From Flammula alnicola (taxonomy: Eukaryota; Basidiomycota; Agaricomycetes; Agaricales; Strophariaceae): a stretch of DNA of 64,000 nt. The stretch spans positions 1 to 64,000 of the forward strand of contig JADNRV010000144.1 of the NCBI GenBank assembly GCA_015499995.1, read 5' to 3'. Shown one piece after another: positions 48,812 through 59,956 of the stretch. Within the stretch, counting starts at the first letter, position 1, and every line of letters starts with the position of its first letter. The notes below the pieces were generated by a model. That model worked only from the letters and a program-made list of their open reading frames with translations, was not told the origin of the DNA and ran no database searches. The position numbers were made by a program, and so were the translations under genes.

Positions 48812-50155
48812 ATGTCGCTGTTTTCCCCACCGCCCAATCCTGCAGACCTTCGCCCACTGTACGTGTTCCACACTCTTTCGCTTATTTGTGATGTTGACGG
48901 GATCCATGGACAGATTACGCCCTCTTGTATGTGCTTGAAGATCCAGTATCGTTCGGCAACGTTAACATTGATCACAAACCATACTGTTAGGTATTAGCCC
49001 ACCTCTTCAATTGGCTGCTAGCCGGGATTCTTTCCGTTCAAGTCTGTGGGTTACGCGTTTCTCCTCCTATGCACACCACTCACTCTCTATTTGATGCCTA
49101 GACGTCTACCACCTCTCCTTTCCAAACGATAGCACGAGAATCAAGACTCTGGTGTACTGCGTCTACTTCATGCACATGCTTCAGCTTGGCTTCACGGCAA
49201 AGACCGCTGTCCGCGCCTTGGCGGATGGGTTTGGAAACTTCACAATCCTGAATGAGATAGGCACGATTTGGGTGGATGTTTCGATTATGATCTCCTTACG
49301 TACGTATTGCGCAATATCTTTCTCCCGTCAATGTGACATTACTTAATACCACAGCGGCGTTTATTTCGCAAATGCTGTACGTCCATCGTATTCGAATACT
49401 TTCGGGCTCGAAACTATTAGCAAGAGTGGTCGTTCTCGTATGTCCTTTCAAATTTCATTGGAAACCGTCACACTGCGCATTAATTCCTGGCCCACTTTTG
49501 ATCGTCATCTATTAGCTCGCCATGTTCCAGTTGGCAATGGGTATTGTGAATACGGTTCCCAGTAGAGGCTCGCCGATGGAAGCACTCGTGACTGACATAT
49601 TCACGCCTCGAGTAATATTAGTCAATACGGTACGCCGTTTAAAATTCACCCTTTACGTAGTCTACAGACGGAAAAATCTCACGCAATTCAATATATAGAT
49701 CCAAAATTCTGCTAATGCCCTTTGTGATATTATGATCGCAATTACAATGACATACTATGTGCGTATTGTCTGACTGTTTATGTACACTAATGCGAGCCTA
49801 GGATGTGACCAGCTTTCTCGCGGACAATCTGGTATAAGCCAGACTCGCACTCTCCTCAACAAACTCATACGATTAATTATCGCTAGTGGGTCCCTTACAG
49901 GCAAGTTGACTATACATATTTAATATCGGCTCTAACTTCGGCATTTCTTCTACAGCCATAGTCACCATCGTTAACCTAGTACTCTTAATTGTCGCCAGTG
50001 GACATTCATATTATTTTATTACCACGGGCGGGGTCCTCGGACAGCTCTACACCAATTCCATTTTGGCATTGCTCAACAGCCGAAGTCGAAGTGAGGTCGC
50101 TTTAGATGAGACCCTCCAGCTGGAGTTGTCGAGCGTCTCATTCAATATCCATTAA
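48812..50155 (+). CDS. DUF6534-type seven-helix membrane protein, second copy
   Basis: Paralogue of the gene at 32445-33820 on the other strand. Firm exons: 48991-49045, 49102-49299, 49355-49437, 49516-49629, 49699-49758, 49813-49900 and 49956-50155. Upstream exons 48812-48858 and 48914-48926 (a 13-base microexon) fit in phase but are tentative; the total would be 285 residues. Exon lengths 198, 83, 60 and 88 equal those of the paralogue. Landmarks: HLFNWLLAGILSVQV, FGNFTILNEIGTIW, AFISQMLYVHRIRILSGSK, NKLIRLIIASGSL and GGVLGQLYTNSILALLNSR. The C-terminal tail is shorter than in the paralogue. The intron after 49900 starts with GC (GCAAGT), a rarer but genuine donor class. No break seen; function unknown. 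Confidence 0.8.
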
Positions 50156-53100
50156 GGGATGCGTAATACGGATCGCAAACACCGTCACTTCCAATTTCCC
50201 AGTGAAAAGTAATATCTTACATTGATGTACTGTAATCGTACAGTAAAATTTCCAAATCGAAAGAATCTATTCTCCATACCCATAGGATTCGGAGGGAGAA
50301 GTTGTAACTCGGCTGCTGACCTCTTGTCAGCCAGAATCAAAGGATAGCTCTCATCCTACCTTATGCTCAGGCGCCAACTCTTCGCCAATGTAGGCTTTAC
50401 TTATTCAAGTGCTGGCAAACACAACGTTCGGTGAACTCTTACTCTTATAAATCTTGGTTGACGTTTGCACTGACAAGGCTGATTTTACGGCTGCCTATTC
50501 ACGTCTGGCTTTCTTTTATAGCGCAAAAAGTGGCATTTTTAATGGATGAAGACCTTACCTTTGTTACGACAACAAACCGCTGAACGCTGAACATCGGAGG
50601 AGAGGCTCGAGTGGAGCAGAGCTGAGATTCGTCAGATGAGAAAATATCGGACATACTATGCAAGTAAGTTTTTCAACGCACCCTATCGCAACAATCCTTG
50701 ATTTAAGGGGTATGTTGAGCGTTTCTTTGAGGCGGACGTCAAGGCTACATCGGCAGCCTCCTCTCCTGTTCACCTGCGTGATCACCGGATTAGCCTAAAA
50801 ATGCAAGACAAGACCATTGGAAGTAAGAGGCATGTACACCATTAAAGCTCTGGAGTTCAATTAGCCTGTTTTCTGAGCTGCTTCTTGATACCACGTAAAT
50901 GGTGCATCCTGTGTTCAAGTTGCTCCGACGAGTGCCATTAGAGTATATGTCGATACTATTTGAATACTCCTCCGTCCGAAAACTCCGGCAGGACGTAGTT
51001 CTAGCGGAGGCGTAGACCGTACATTGCGCGCATAGCCGGACGGAACGGAAAAGGGAAAGAGGGATCATCGGAGTGTTTCCGTACATGTCTGCATTCATCA
51101 GGAAAGTCACCGTCGGAGTATCGTATGATGAGTCTGAAGCGAGATTGGCGATGGGTGCCGCAGATTTGTCGTGTCGTTGATCGTCTTTCAAGTTTCCGCT
51201 TATTTCTGCGGGATTGTCAGGATGGATGTCGAGGGGAGACACTGGCAATGCCGATTTGGCCAGGAATGCTGGTCTGCCTTGGCTTAGTAATTATGTATGA
51301 CGGAACCGTGAGAATTGGTGGCGTATTTGTATCAGCCGGCAACATTCGGCTTTTAAATTCTTCCCTTGAATGCTGGAACTTCTTTCCCAAAAACGTCGCT
51401 CTCGATAGCTAAATAACGATGTTTTGCGATGAGTTAATGTTCGAACAATTCCTCTCATATTTACTCTTGCAAATACTAGAAACGACCTCTAACCACATTT
51501 TCTACCTTGTTCAAAGGAAGGCACCAAGAGGCACTGGTGACTCTCAGTAAATCACAAAAGTCCGGCTGACTCACGTATATGTTCGTTCGGAGTCTGGTTT
51601 CTGTATTTCAGTCATGTATCAGTCAGACGGTTGCAGACTGATTTGATGGCAACATTTTCTCAAATATATGTCCCATTAATGTCTTGTAAAGGTCCGATAA
51701 TAGTCGTGTTCTCTGGTCAGGTTAGAGTTTGGTAAAAGTAATGAAATCGTCTCGTAGATTGTAACTGTATTCCATAGTGGCCGTACATGTCAAAGTACCA
51801 TTGAGTCAGCCTCATCATCGTCTGAACCTTCTCCGTCTTCTACTACAAGCTCATTGTTCTCAATTCCGCATTCCTCAGTATGAACATCAGGAAAAGTGGA
51901 GAATGGTAATCCGGTCTGAGCAATGGTAGTGTTAAAAGGCTCGAAAGCTGCAGTGAATGTTGGACTCGAAGCCTTCAAGAATCGGAAGATGCATCGAAAT
52001 CTTCTAAGTCAAATGAAACTCCGACGCACGTGACCTTGTTGATTGTGGTTGAAGTCGTTGGAGTTTGAACTTCGTCTCTTTCAACCACCTCACCGCCACC
52101 ACGATGACAACCACGAAGGCTTGTCCTCATCACTGTGCTGCCCAATGGCAACAAAAAAGAGGTAATGAGCACCCCCGTCACAATCTCGCTGCCCCGTATG
52201 CTACCACTAACCCATTCCAACCCCATTTCGTGCAGGAAACAGAGCTTGAGGCTGTCATCTCGCCCTTGCCCCCTTATTTGAGCAGCACAGGAGCAACTAC
52301 GCGGCCTATGCAGCCCCACCCAATCCCACCGCCACTTCGGACGACTTGTGAGTACGAATAACGACCATGAATGGAAGGGCCACCGGACAGCAGGTACGTC
52401 GCAGAACGGCCTAGCCGACAAAACACGGTATGTTTTCGGCCTCAAGAATCTCTGTATTATGCATACTGATCATAAGGTACGCCAGCGGCGGTACCAGATC
52501 TTATTTCCTCTATCTTGAAAGACTCGCGCTGCTGTACTCAACCGGCGTCCGTTTGCCTCGAGTTCCAGAAAATGGTTCGTCGAGGCTGTCTTTTCACCGT
52601 AGCTGCGCTCATTATGTTTTTTTTAGCTTGACGAACGGAGAGAAGGCAAGAAGACCTCATCTGAAAATATAACTTGAGTATCGGACTCCAGAGATTCTTA
52701 TAGCTGTTTTATTCCTGTATTCTTATGCTCATATTGTTGTTTAATTTACATCTATCATAATATACTTTTGTGCTATGGAATGGCAGCAGTGGGAAAGCGA
52801 AGACTATTAACCGTCAAATACCGGACACTTACTGGACTTGAGCTGACTATGACCATATGCATAACTGACTGCGCCCTGACTAGTAGAAACAAGGGACATG
52901 ACTATACACTGACTTCGAAAAGACAGAAATGAGAGGAACATGACTATAAACCTGACTTCAACTTGACTGTAAGGATGGCCGTGGGTTGCTTGGCAAGGCT
53001 TGGCACCTTACGCAGCCTGACTTACCCATGAGTATTCTGGCAGAACCCTAGTCCGACTATAGTCGATACAGACGACAAATTGGTCAGGTAATTGTATACT

Positions 53101-53430
53101 CGACTATTCTCGAACATTTAGCTTACATACACCTGATTTTTGGATTTACTGAGGGTGACTGTGCCTGACCTCGGCTCCAAGATCACGCCAGTCTCCAATT
53201 CGTTCGCCGCAGATGCCCCTCACCGTCATCGCTCCAGATGCAGCCTCCAGAGCGTCATCCCAGAAGCTCCGTTATAAACTTATAACGCGTCGTGCCAATG
53301 ATGGGCTGCATTCCCACTGTAAACATCCCAGTCCTCGCCTCTTTTCTACAGCTGTTGGCTTTGTCATTGTACAGCGACAGAAACATACCCGTGGAGGATG
53401 GCTATTATTTGGGGATTCAATCTCTCTGAG
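50156..53430. other. Long gene-poor region
   Basis: No convincing gene in about 3.3 kb. A minus-strand stretch near 51790-52020 ends in an acidic, protein-like peptide (VVEDGEGSDDDEADSMVL) next to another short frame ending DLEDFDASSDS, perhaps remains of one gene. A cluster of TGACT words at 52848-53030 is listed separately. The right end should hold the promoter of the gene at 53431. Confidence 0.4.
52848..53030. repeat. Cluster of TGACT words
   Basis: At least nine TGACT words on one strand in about 180 bases, in contexts such as CTGACTATG, CATGACTATA and CCTGACTTC. This could be a decayed simple repeat, or a cluster of bZIP-type half sites (TGACT is the AP-1/Gcn4 half site). It lies about 0.4-0.6 kb upstream of the gene at 53431. 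Confidence 0.5.
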
Positions 53431-54470
53431 ATGAGTTGGGGTGCATTCGGGAATAAAAAGATGTTCGATAGACGATGGCGCTTTCGAAGAGAAAGGATTA
53501 GTGAGTCCTGCCTCCCCCCGCATTGTCTCCGGTTCAGCCTCTGACAAATTTTTGCAGTGATATACCAAGTAAATTTCGATTTTTACAGACAGTAAATTCC
53601 CCCTCATCACCTCGTACAGCTCGCTATGCTAATCAGCCTAGCTGCCGAAGTAAGTCCAAAGGTCCGAGGTCCTCCGTAGCCCAAGTCTGACAGTGTCGTC
53701 TTTTAGTGCACGGCAACGTATTCCCTAGCAAAGTACGAGAACCATCAAGACAATATCGAAAGGCTCAGTGGATACACTGCGTCCGTACACAATAACGACA
53801 TCATCGCGGCGGCCTGCCTCACCATCGTATTCTGTGTCCTCGTCGCGACCCTTTTCGGTGCCGATTTCTTCTTCCTTTTATTCTGGCCAAGAAGGAGGTA
53901 TCCGGTGTGGTATAATGCTTCGAGGAAGGCTTTGGCGGTGGGGATTACGCTGGGTATGGCTGCTGCCACGTTGATGAGTACGGTGCGCTCATTCTCCTAT
54001 CTCAGCACATAGCCTTTTCTGATGCTTTGCTATTTCACGCAGATAGTCGTTGCTCGTCATGCCGTTTTCATCACGGGTGTGAGTCCGTCTACAGCTCAGC
54101 GGTACCTCGATATCTACTTCCGCCCGCCGATTGGTATGTTTTTGGCTTGCATTACCCTCTGCTTATGCTCTTGCTGACATCAACGGGTCAGTGTACCGAA
54201 AATTCCCGCAAAATATTGCATGGGTTGTACTGCTTTGGCTGGCTTTCCTCTCGACAGTCGCAAGGTGAGTAGTATATGTTCCTAATTCCTATATCTAGGT
54301 TATCCTCGCTCACGCAACGATATAGCACTTTCATCATGTTCATCGCGGTCTCCCACGAGGAAAATTTCGGTACTGATCCCTCAAACGAGAGCGAAAAAGA
54401 CACGGAGCCACTGCCTATTCATGATGAGCGGTCGTCCGGTAATGATAATAACGCCCCGGCCACCGAGTAA
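53431..54470 (+). CDS. Membrane protein of an unnamed family, copy A
   Basis: I do not recognise the family. Exons 53431-53500, 53558-53568, 53620-53649, 53707-53982, 54043-54133, 54192-54264 and 54326-54470 join in phase to 231 residues. The N-terminus has a charged motif (MFDRRWRFRRERI). Probable membrane helices lie at about residues 30-45 (LAMLISLAAE), in the ACLTIVFCVLVATLFGADFF segment followed by FFLLFWPRRRYPVWYNA, in the ALAVGITLGMAAATLM segment, and in NIAWVVLLWLAFLSTVAS. A conserved block AQRYLDIYFRPPI precedes the last helix. The tail is acidic and hydrophilic. A tandem paralogue follows 1.3 kb downstream on the same strand, with five identical exon lengths (11, 30, 276, 91 and 73). 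The 11-base microexon is supported by that match. Confidence 0.75.
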
Positions 54471-55747
54471 TCGAATGCGTTGAACACAGATGCTCATGAG
54501 GGTGGGGAAGGTGTGACGAGGGCGGCTGCTGTTTCTTCGTTGGGTGCCCCGTTCACTCCCCCTCGGGATGTTGTATGAAGTACGACCCGTCATACCAAGG
54601 GGCCGACCCATGTTTAGCTGGCCTCTCAGGGCGTCTGATGTATTATAAGCTGTGCTATTAGTGGCATAATTGGAGGATGCCGTATACCTTACGTTTGTGG
54701 GTTTCGTTCTGACCTTTGGATCTTCTCTTGGATCTTCTGAAGTCTGATCGTCCGCTTATACCTTACTCCCTAGTTTTCTTCATAATATACCGATGCTTCG
54801 ATTCTCCAAGTTCTCGCTCCTCGTCCTCGAAAGACAAGAACACCAATAGAGTAATCTGCGCATTGACGATGTTGGCCTCTCGTTTGATAACAGATAGAAC
54901 AATGCCCACTGTACAGCCTCGATAATAAGTACATCGATAATGTCATGATAAGCGCCCGATAACGCTCCGTTGACGGCGTCTTTCGCCACTTCACGCACAG
55001 GAATGCAGTCCATTCCGACACGTTTTCGCCTCGTTCCTCCACCAAACACACACCCGGAATAGTATAAGATCCCTTCGTTCTCTTTCTGACTCCTTGCCTG
55101 TCCTTTGACTCAGAAGTACAGGTCCACCTATCCCTTCTCCTTTTCGGAGGGCCGTCGCGTCAGCGTTCCACCCTCCACATCTACGCGGGACATCCGCATC
55201 AATCCTCCAACAGAAGAGGGAAGATTAGATTAGATTAGGTTGTGGCTGTGCAGTGCATTGTTGTGTGCCAACATGACGCGGCGCAGGGCAAAACTTGCTT
55301 GCAACGCTATCACTACTGCCATGCATATGGTCGCATCCCTCGACTCCTTCGAGGCGTTCCTTTGCACCCGTGTCTCAGATTACACGACTCCAATAAAAGG
55401 CCATCCCAAAATATCCGGCGTGTACTTGCTCACCTCGATTTGGGTTATCTGACCTCGAAGTTCCCATTTGTTCATCCCACGAACAAAAATAACTCGAAAA
55501 CGGCGTTCTCATCTTTGTAAGTTCTGTATGTCACCACCTGTCCAGTCCATCGAGGCTAAATCTATGTATAACTAAACCCTTCGATACCGCAGTCAAAGCA
55601 CACACGCAACGATGTTAAAACGCATCGTACGACTTGTCTCCTGTGTTTATCCCCACCACACCGACCATATTCTTCATTCATCCTCTGGGAAATATTCCCA
55701 CAGATTCTTCTACCTCCTCAATTCAGACCGCCGTAGTGTCTGGTACA
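54471..55747. other. Intergenic region between tandem paralogues
   Basis: No gene recognised. A GATTA tandem run at about 55217-55235 resembles the one inside the MITE at 47904. Short open frames on both strands have no spliced partner. The right end, after about 55600, is pyrimidine-rich and likely holds the promoter and leader of copy B. Confidence 0.4.
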
Positions 55748-56864
55748 ATGCGTCAAGGCGGTGGCTTCGATTTGTCGCAAGTGTCATGGAAGGCGTTCAG
55801 CAAGGAGGCAATGTTCGACAGGCGGTGGTATCTTCGTAGAGAGAGGCTAGGTAATTCGATCCTATCTTATTTTAATCATGGAGGGTTGACTCACGCGTGA
55901 TACGTTTACCAGTCATCTATACCGTAAGGCTACGTTCAAACCCTAAATTCCTAGAATTTGGCTAAAATCTCAACATTTAGGCTACAATGCTGGTAGGGAT
56001 GGCGGCCCAGGCGAGTCAATTCGTTTAATCCAACTATAGCTAACGCTGAAAACAATTACGATGTCTCCAATAGTGCGCGGCTACGTACTGCATGTTCAAA
56101 TACAAATTCCTCCGAAACCACATCCAGGAAGTTAGCCTGCATGTGGCTCATGTACACGACAGCGACATTGAGGCGGCCACGATACTCGGCATGATTTTTC
56201 CGTGTTTTGTCACCCTGCTCTTCAACGCCGAGTATTTCCTTCTCTTATTCTGGCCAGCAAAAACATATCCGAAGTGGTACATCAACGCTAAGAAATGGAC
56301 ATTCGTTGGAATAACATTTGGAATGGTGGCGACGGTTATCATCGGCACGGTGAGCCGTTACTCTTGTCATAAAATAGCAGATCTCATAGTTTAATACCTA
56401 GGTTATAGTGGCTAGGCGCTCCGCATCTATCACTGGCGTCGATATGGCCACGGCTCAACAGCTAACAACCCTGTACTTTCGCCCGCCATTAAGTCCGTAT
56501 TTTACATTTCGAATTTATTCACGATCTAATGTTGCTGAACAGAGTATAATTCGTGGCCACAGAACATCGCATGGCTTGTTTTGCTCTGGATTGCTGTTGC
56601 TCTGAATGTAGCAAGGTGGGTGACGACTCGTGTTAATTTCTGCGTTGCGCGCTATATTTTCATTACTCATCAGTTCGCTCGTTTCATAGCACCATTCTGA
56701 TGCTGCTCACTATTAATCACGACGCGAAGATACCCACAAGGAATAGCATCTCTACCAGCCATTCAGATGTGGCCGATGATACCCAGATGGGTAGCACTGA
56801 GATCATTGCTGTGGAAGACGAAAAATCCTTGTCAGTAATGCCACAAGGCAAAAGTCTGGTCTAG
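55748..56864 (+). CDS. Membrane protein of an unnamed family, copy B
   Basis: Tandem paralogue of the gene at 53431. Exons 55748-55850, 55913-55923, 55981-56010, 56074-56349, 56402-56492, 56543-56615 and 56690-56864 join in phase to 252 residues. Shared landmarks: MFDRRWYLRRERL at the N-terminus, MLVGMAAQ-CAATY, a long hydrophobic segment ending FLLLFWPAKTYPKWYINA, then TFVGITFGMVATVIIGT, the block AQQLTTLYFRPPL, and WPQNIAWLVLLWIAVALNV. The tail is hydrophilic and differs from that of copy A. The donor after 56010 is GC (GCGAGT), and the donor after 56492 is GTCCGT; both are unusual, but exon lengths equal those of copy A, which supports them. Divergence is spread over the whole protein, so the duplication is old. 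Function unknown. Confidence 0.75.
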
Positions 56865-57084
56865 GTGAGGATTAAATGGTACGCTTGGTAGTTTTTGATA
56901 CTCAGTCGAATGCAATTTTCAGGCTGGTAACGGCTTGTAACTTGTTTGTACCAAGTTTGTACTTGTGTTGGACTTTTTAATTTTTGTTCATAATCACGAT
57001 TCATCGATTGTACATCGACCCTCTGCCTGTGTTCGACTCTATTCGCCATTAGTGCCACCACCCTGCCTTTCTTGGATCTCTGCG

Positions 57085-59384
57085 ATGTTGCACTATTTCA
57101 ACGACTTGGAAGAATCTGAAGAAAAAGTAGCCATGGATCTCTTCCCGTTCGCCTCCCATTTAGCGAGTGGCGACATCCTTTCCGAAGACGAGAGGAGCAA
57201 AGTTCGGTCATTCGTTTCCGACTCAAGTGCGGAATTGGAAGCCACGGAGGCTCATATATTGAATTTGGAGAACGAAGTGGAAGTAGCAATACGGAAATAC
57301 CAAGGGATCGCGCTTCGACTAGATGCTGGTAAATCCCTGCTTGCCCCTGTACGAGATCTTCCCGACGATATCCTACGTGAAATCTTCCAGCAATCACTTC
57401 CAACAGACCATAACGCACTTCTAAAGATCAATAGTCCACCCCTCTCGCTCACTCGAACGTGCCGGCGCTGGCGCGAGGTGGCCCTAACAACGCCGCGAAT
57501 CTGGAGGTCCATTCACATCCCTGTCATCAGGGAATTTGAGGACGACGGATCGGTCAGTGATAATGACGACCCCCAAGCTGATGCCTACGCACTCCAAAGG
57601 ATTCAACAGAAATCCGCTAGTCTCGGACCAGCTCTCTTAACTGTCCCAATTAGGCGGGTCCGTCAAGAGAGTCTGGGACACAACCAACTACATAACCGGG
57701 ACATTCGCTTACAAATTTGGCTGGTAGTGGCTCTTCCACCGTTTTTCATTGGAAGTTGACCGAATTTCATCACTGAAAATTCATAGCATTCTCTGTTAGA
57801 GCTCTTAAATAATCCTAGATACTCAAATAGGTTTTCTGAAGGCTTGGGGAGGTGCAAAAGATATCGAGAGATATTTGGGTAAAGGCTGATGGCACAGCCA
57901 CTGCCAAAAAGCGTCTCCAGATTGAGGGCATTTATGAATGAATGCGCAATGGATTTAAAATTGTAAAGGGCGAGGTAGCCTTTCACGACCATCGTCTAAA
58001 TTATGAGCAAAAAAAATAATTTAAAAATGAGATGGGGTGGGCAATAAACCGTCGAAAGTTGTAAGAGAAGGTCCCGGTTATCTAGTTGGTTGTGTCCCAG
58101 ACTCTCTTGACGAGATATCCCAAAATGGATCGTTAAGAGAGGCTGGCACGAGACTAGAAATCCGCCGCAGTTCAGGAGTGGCTCAAACGAGCCGGTGTTG
58201 TCCCACTCGACATCTCCATCAGCCGCGATCGAGACAGCTTTGTTCATCACTCTGACTGGAAACAATACTTCGATATATACATCGGTATCATCAGCCAATT
58301 CACCTCTCAATGGAGGGCCATCTTCATTTCTGCACCGTACGACTGTCTCGAAAGTCTTGCGAAGTTGGCTGCGCTTGATCTTCCGAGCCTGGAATCATTG
58401 GCCCTCTCTTTCGTGGGCCCAGATGCAAATTTCAACGAATGTTGGTCCAAATCTCAGATATTCCAAGCCGAAAATCTCCGCAAACTCTCTTTAACACAAT
58501 CTCGCGCCGATGTAACGAAATTTAACATTAATTGGGCTCGTTTAACACACTTGTCAATCCAGACTACCTTGGGAAGTTACGAACCGCCTATCAGGGCAGA
58601 CAAAGCGGCTACCATTCTCCGGACCTGTAGCTTATTGGTTCAATGCCGACTCGAAGTCGGAGGTCAAGATGAAACGGATTTTTCGACCGTACCAATCGTA
58701 CTTCCTCGTCTCCAAACACTGTCAATTGTTGAATTGCGCAACACGTCACCTTTGATGGAAATCCTCGAGGTCCCAGCCATTCAAGTGCTCGAATTCCATA
58801 GCACTGTGTTCGGTGCCGACGATGTCCTTCTTCGTTTTTTCTCTCGAATAACGCGCAATATTCATTCCCTAACCATCGACTCCGGCATATTTTCTCCCGC
58901 CTCCTTTGTTGCCTGCCTTCGAAGCTGTCCCCGCTTGAAATCTCTTTCGATAAAGTATAGGCGCAGCTATCCCGGCCATCATGACGCTTACTTTGCTGAG
59001 AAGGGATTCGAAGTGGACACCAATATTTTACGACTTTTCACTGGAGACCGGGATCCTGCGGAGGGTGATGTCGGCCACGAAACAGAAACAGAAATTCCTC
59101 TCTGTCCTGAACTAGAGGAATTCATATGCCGAACCAATGTGCGTTACTCTGACCAGACTTTCCTGGAATTTGTCACACGCAAACAAAATGGCAAGATTCC
59201 AGGAATTGCCAAACTTCGGAACGTGATTGCGCCAGTTCGAACGCATGAATGGCAATTCATCGGTAACGATGGTTTCAAAACATTCAAGGAGGATGGAATG
59301 TCATACGAACTCTTGTATGTCCCCCGACTGTGGAGAAAAGGGTTTGAAGCTTCGGGAGGCCTTGAAGACGCCATCTTCATCTAA
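57085..59384 (+). pseudogene. F-box protein gene split by a MITE insertion
   Basis: Subfamily of the F-box genes at 8500 and 27321. The left part (57085-57617) has the start, a probable coiled coil (SAELEATEAHILNLENEVEV) and the F-box (VRDLPDDILREIFQQSLPTD, CRRWREVALTTPRIW). The right part (58166-59384) has EWLKRAGVVPLDISISRD and leucine-rich sequence to the stop. Between them lies a 539-base transposon plus one copy of a 9-base target duplication. Removing these 548 bases gives an uninterrupted 583-residue frame, the normal family length, so the gene was intact when the element landed. With the insert, translation enters the element and stops at about 57758, leaving a truncated F-box protein without the substrate-binding part. 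Splicing out the element is conceivable but no good site pair was seen. Confidence 0.85.
57609..58165. mobile_element. MITE (hAT-like) inserted in the F-box gene
   Basis: The element spans 57618-58156, 539 bases, flanked by direct copies of GAAATCCGC (57609-57617 and 58157-58165). Its ends are inverted: it begins TAGTCTCGGACCAG and ends CTGGCACGAGACTA. The inverted similarity continues inward, with gaps, to 57714 and 58057; the inner part, near GTCAAGAGAGTCTGGGACAC, is almost perfect. An 8-9-base target duplication with TAG-type ends fits the hAT superfamily. The interior has short open frames but no transposase motif, so the element is non-autonomous. Confidence 0.85.
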
Positions 59385-59956
59385 CCACCAGTGTAAATTG
59401 GTATGTGTTGTTTCTCGTCAGATATCTTCGATACTTGTCAATCTCATTTCCCTCCTTCGCTCTCAATTTGTATTGATTTTGTATAGAAATATTCTCGTAG
59501 AAACATTGGTGTGGAAGCTTCTTAATAACTTCAAGTACCCCCTTTATGGCACTTGAACGATTAAAATTTTCAGGCGACACGCTAGTGCAACGTTTCCGCT
59601 GAACATCTAAGGAGAGGAAGCGCGATACAGTCTTGACGCCAGGGGAAACTCAGGTTATTTAAAAAATGAAGTGATCTTCAGCTCGATTATGATCATTGTT
59701 GAAGTGCTAAAGCGCTGACCGCTTACAGTTGTCCACGACGACCACTGCCAGCTCCGTCGAATAGCGCCTAGTAGTATCGCATGGATGGTCAAGCTCAGGT
59801 TGAAGAGGCGATATAAGATCCTTATGATCAATCTCATCTCAGACAGTCTTAAATCAAGCCTTGAGAGTATCTGAAACGTAGCATGGAGCTCGTATTTTGA
59901 CACAAAGATAGACGTACATAGATTTAATTTGTATGGGCTGCCACGCTAGGACTCTC
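59385..59956. other. Convergent intergenic region
   Basis: Between the 3' end of the F-box gene (+) and the 3' end of the MYND gene (-). No gene, repeat or strong structure recognised. Confidence 0.45.

Noticed and set aside
54770..55051. Two overlapping open frames of about 90 codons on the minus strand
   Set aside because: Neither has a family signature or splice partner, and both lie in the spacer between the tandem paralogues.
57663..58310. Two minus-strand open frames over the F-box interruption
   Set aside because: They lie mostly within the MITE, have no transposase motifs, and one runs into the antisense of the F-box gene.
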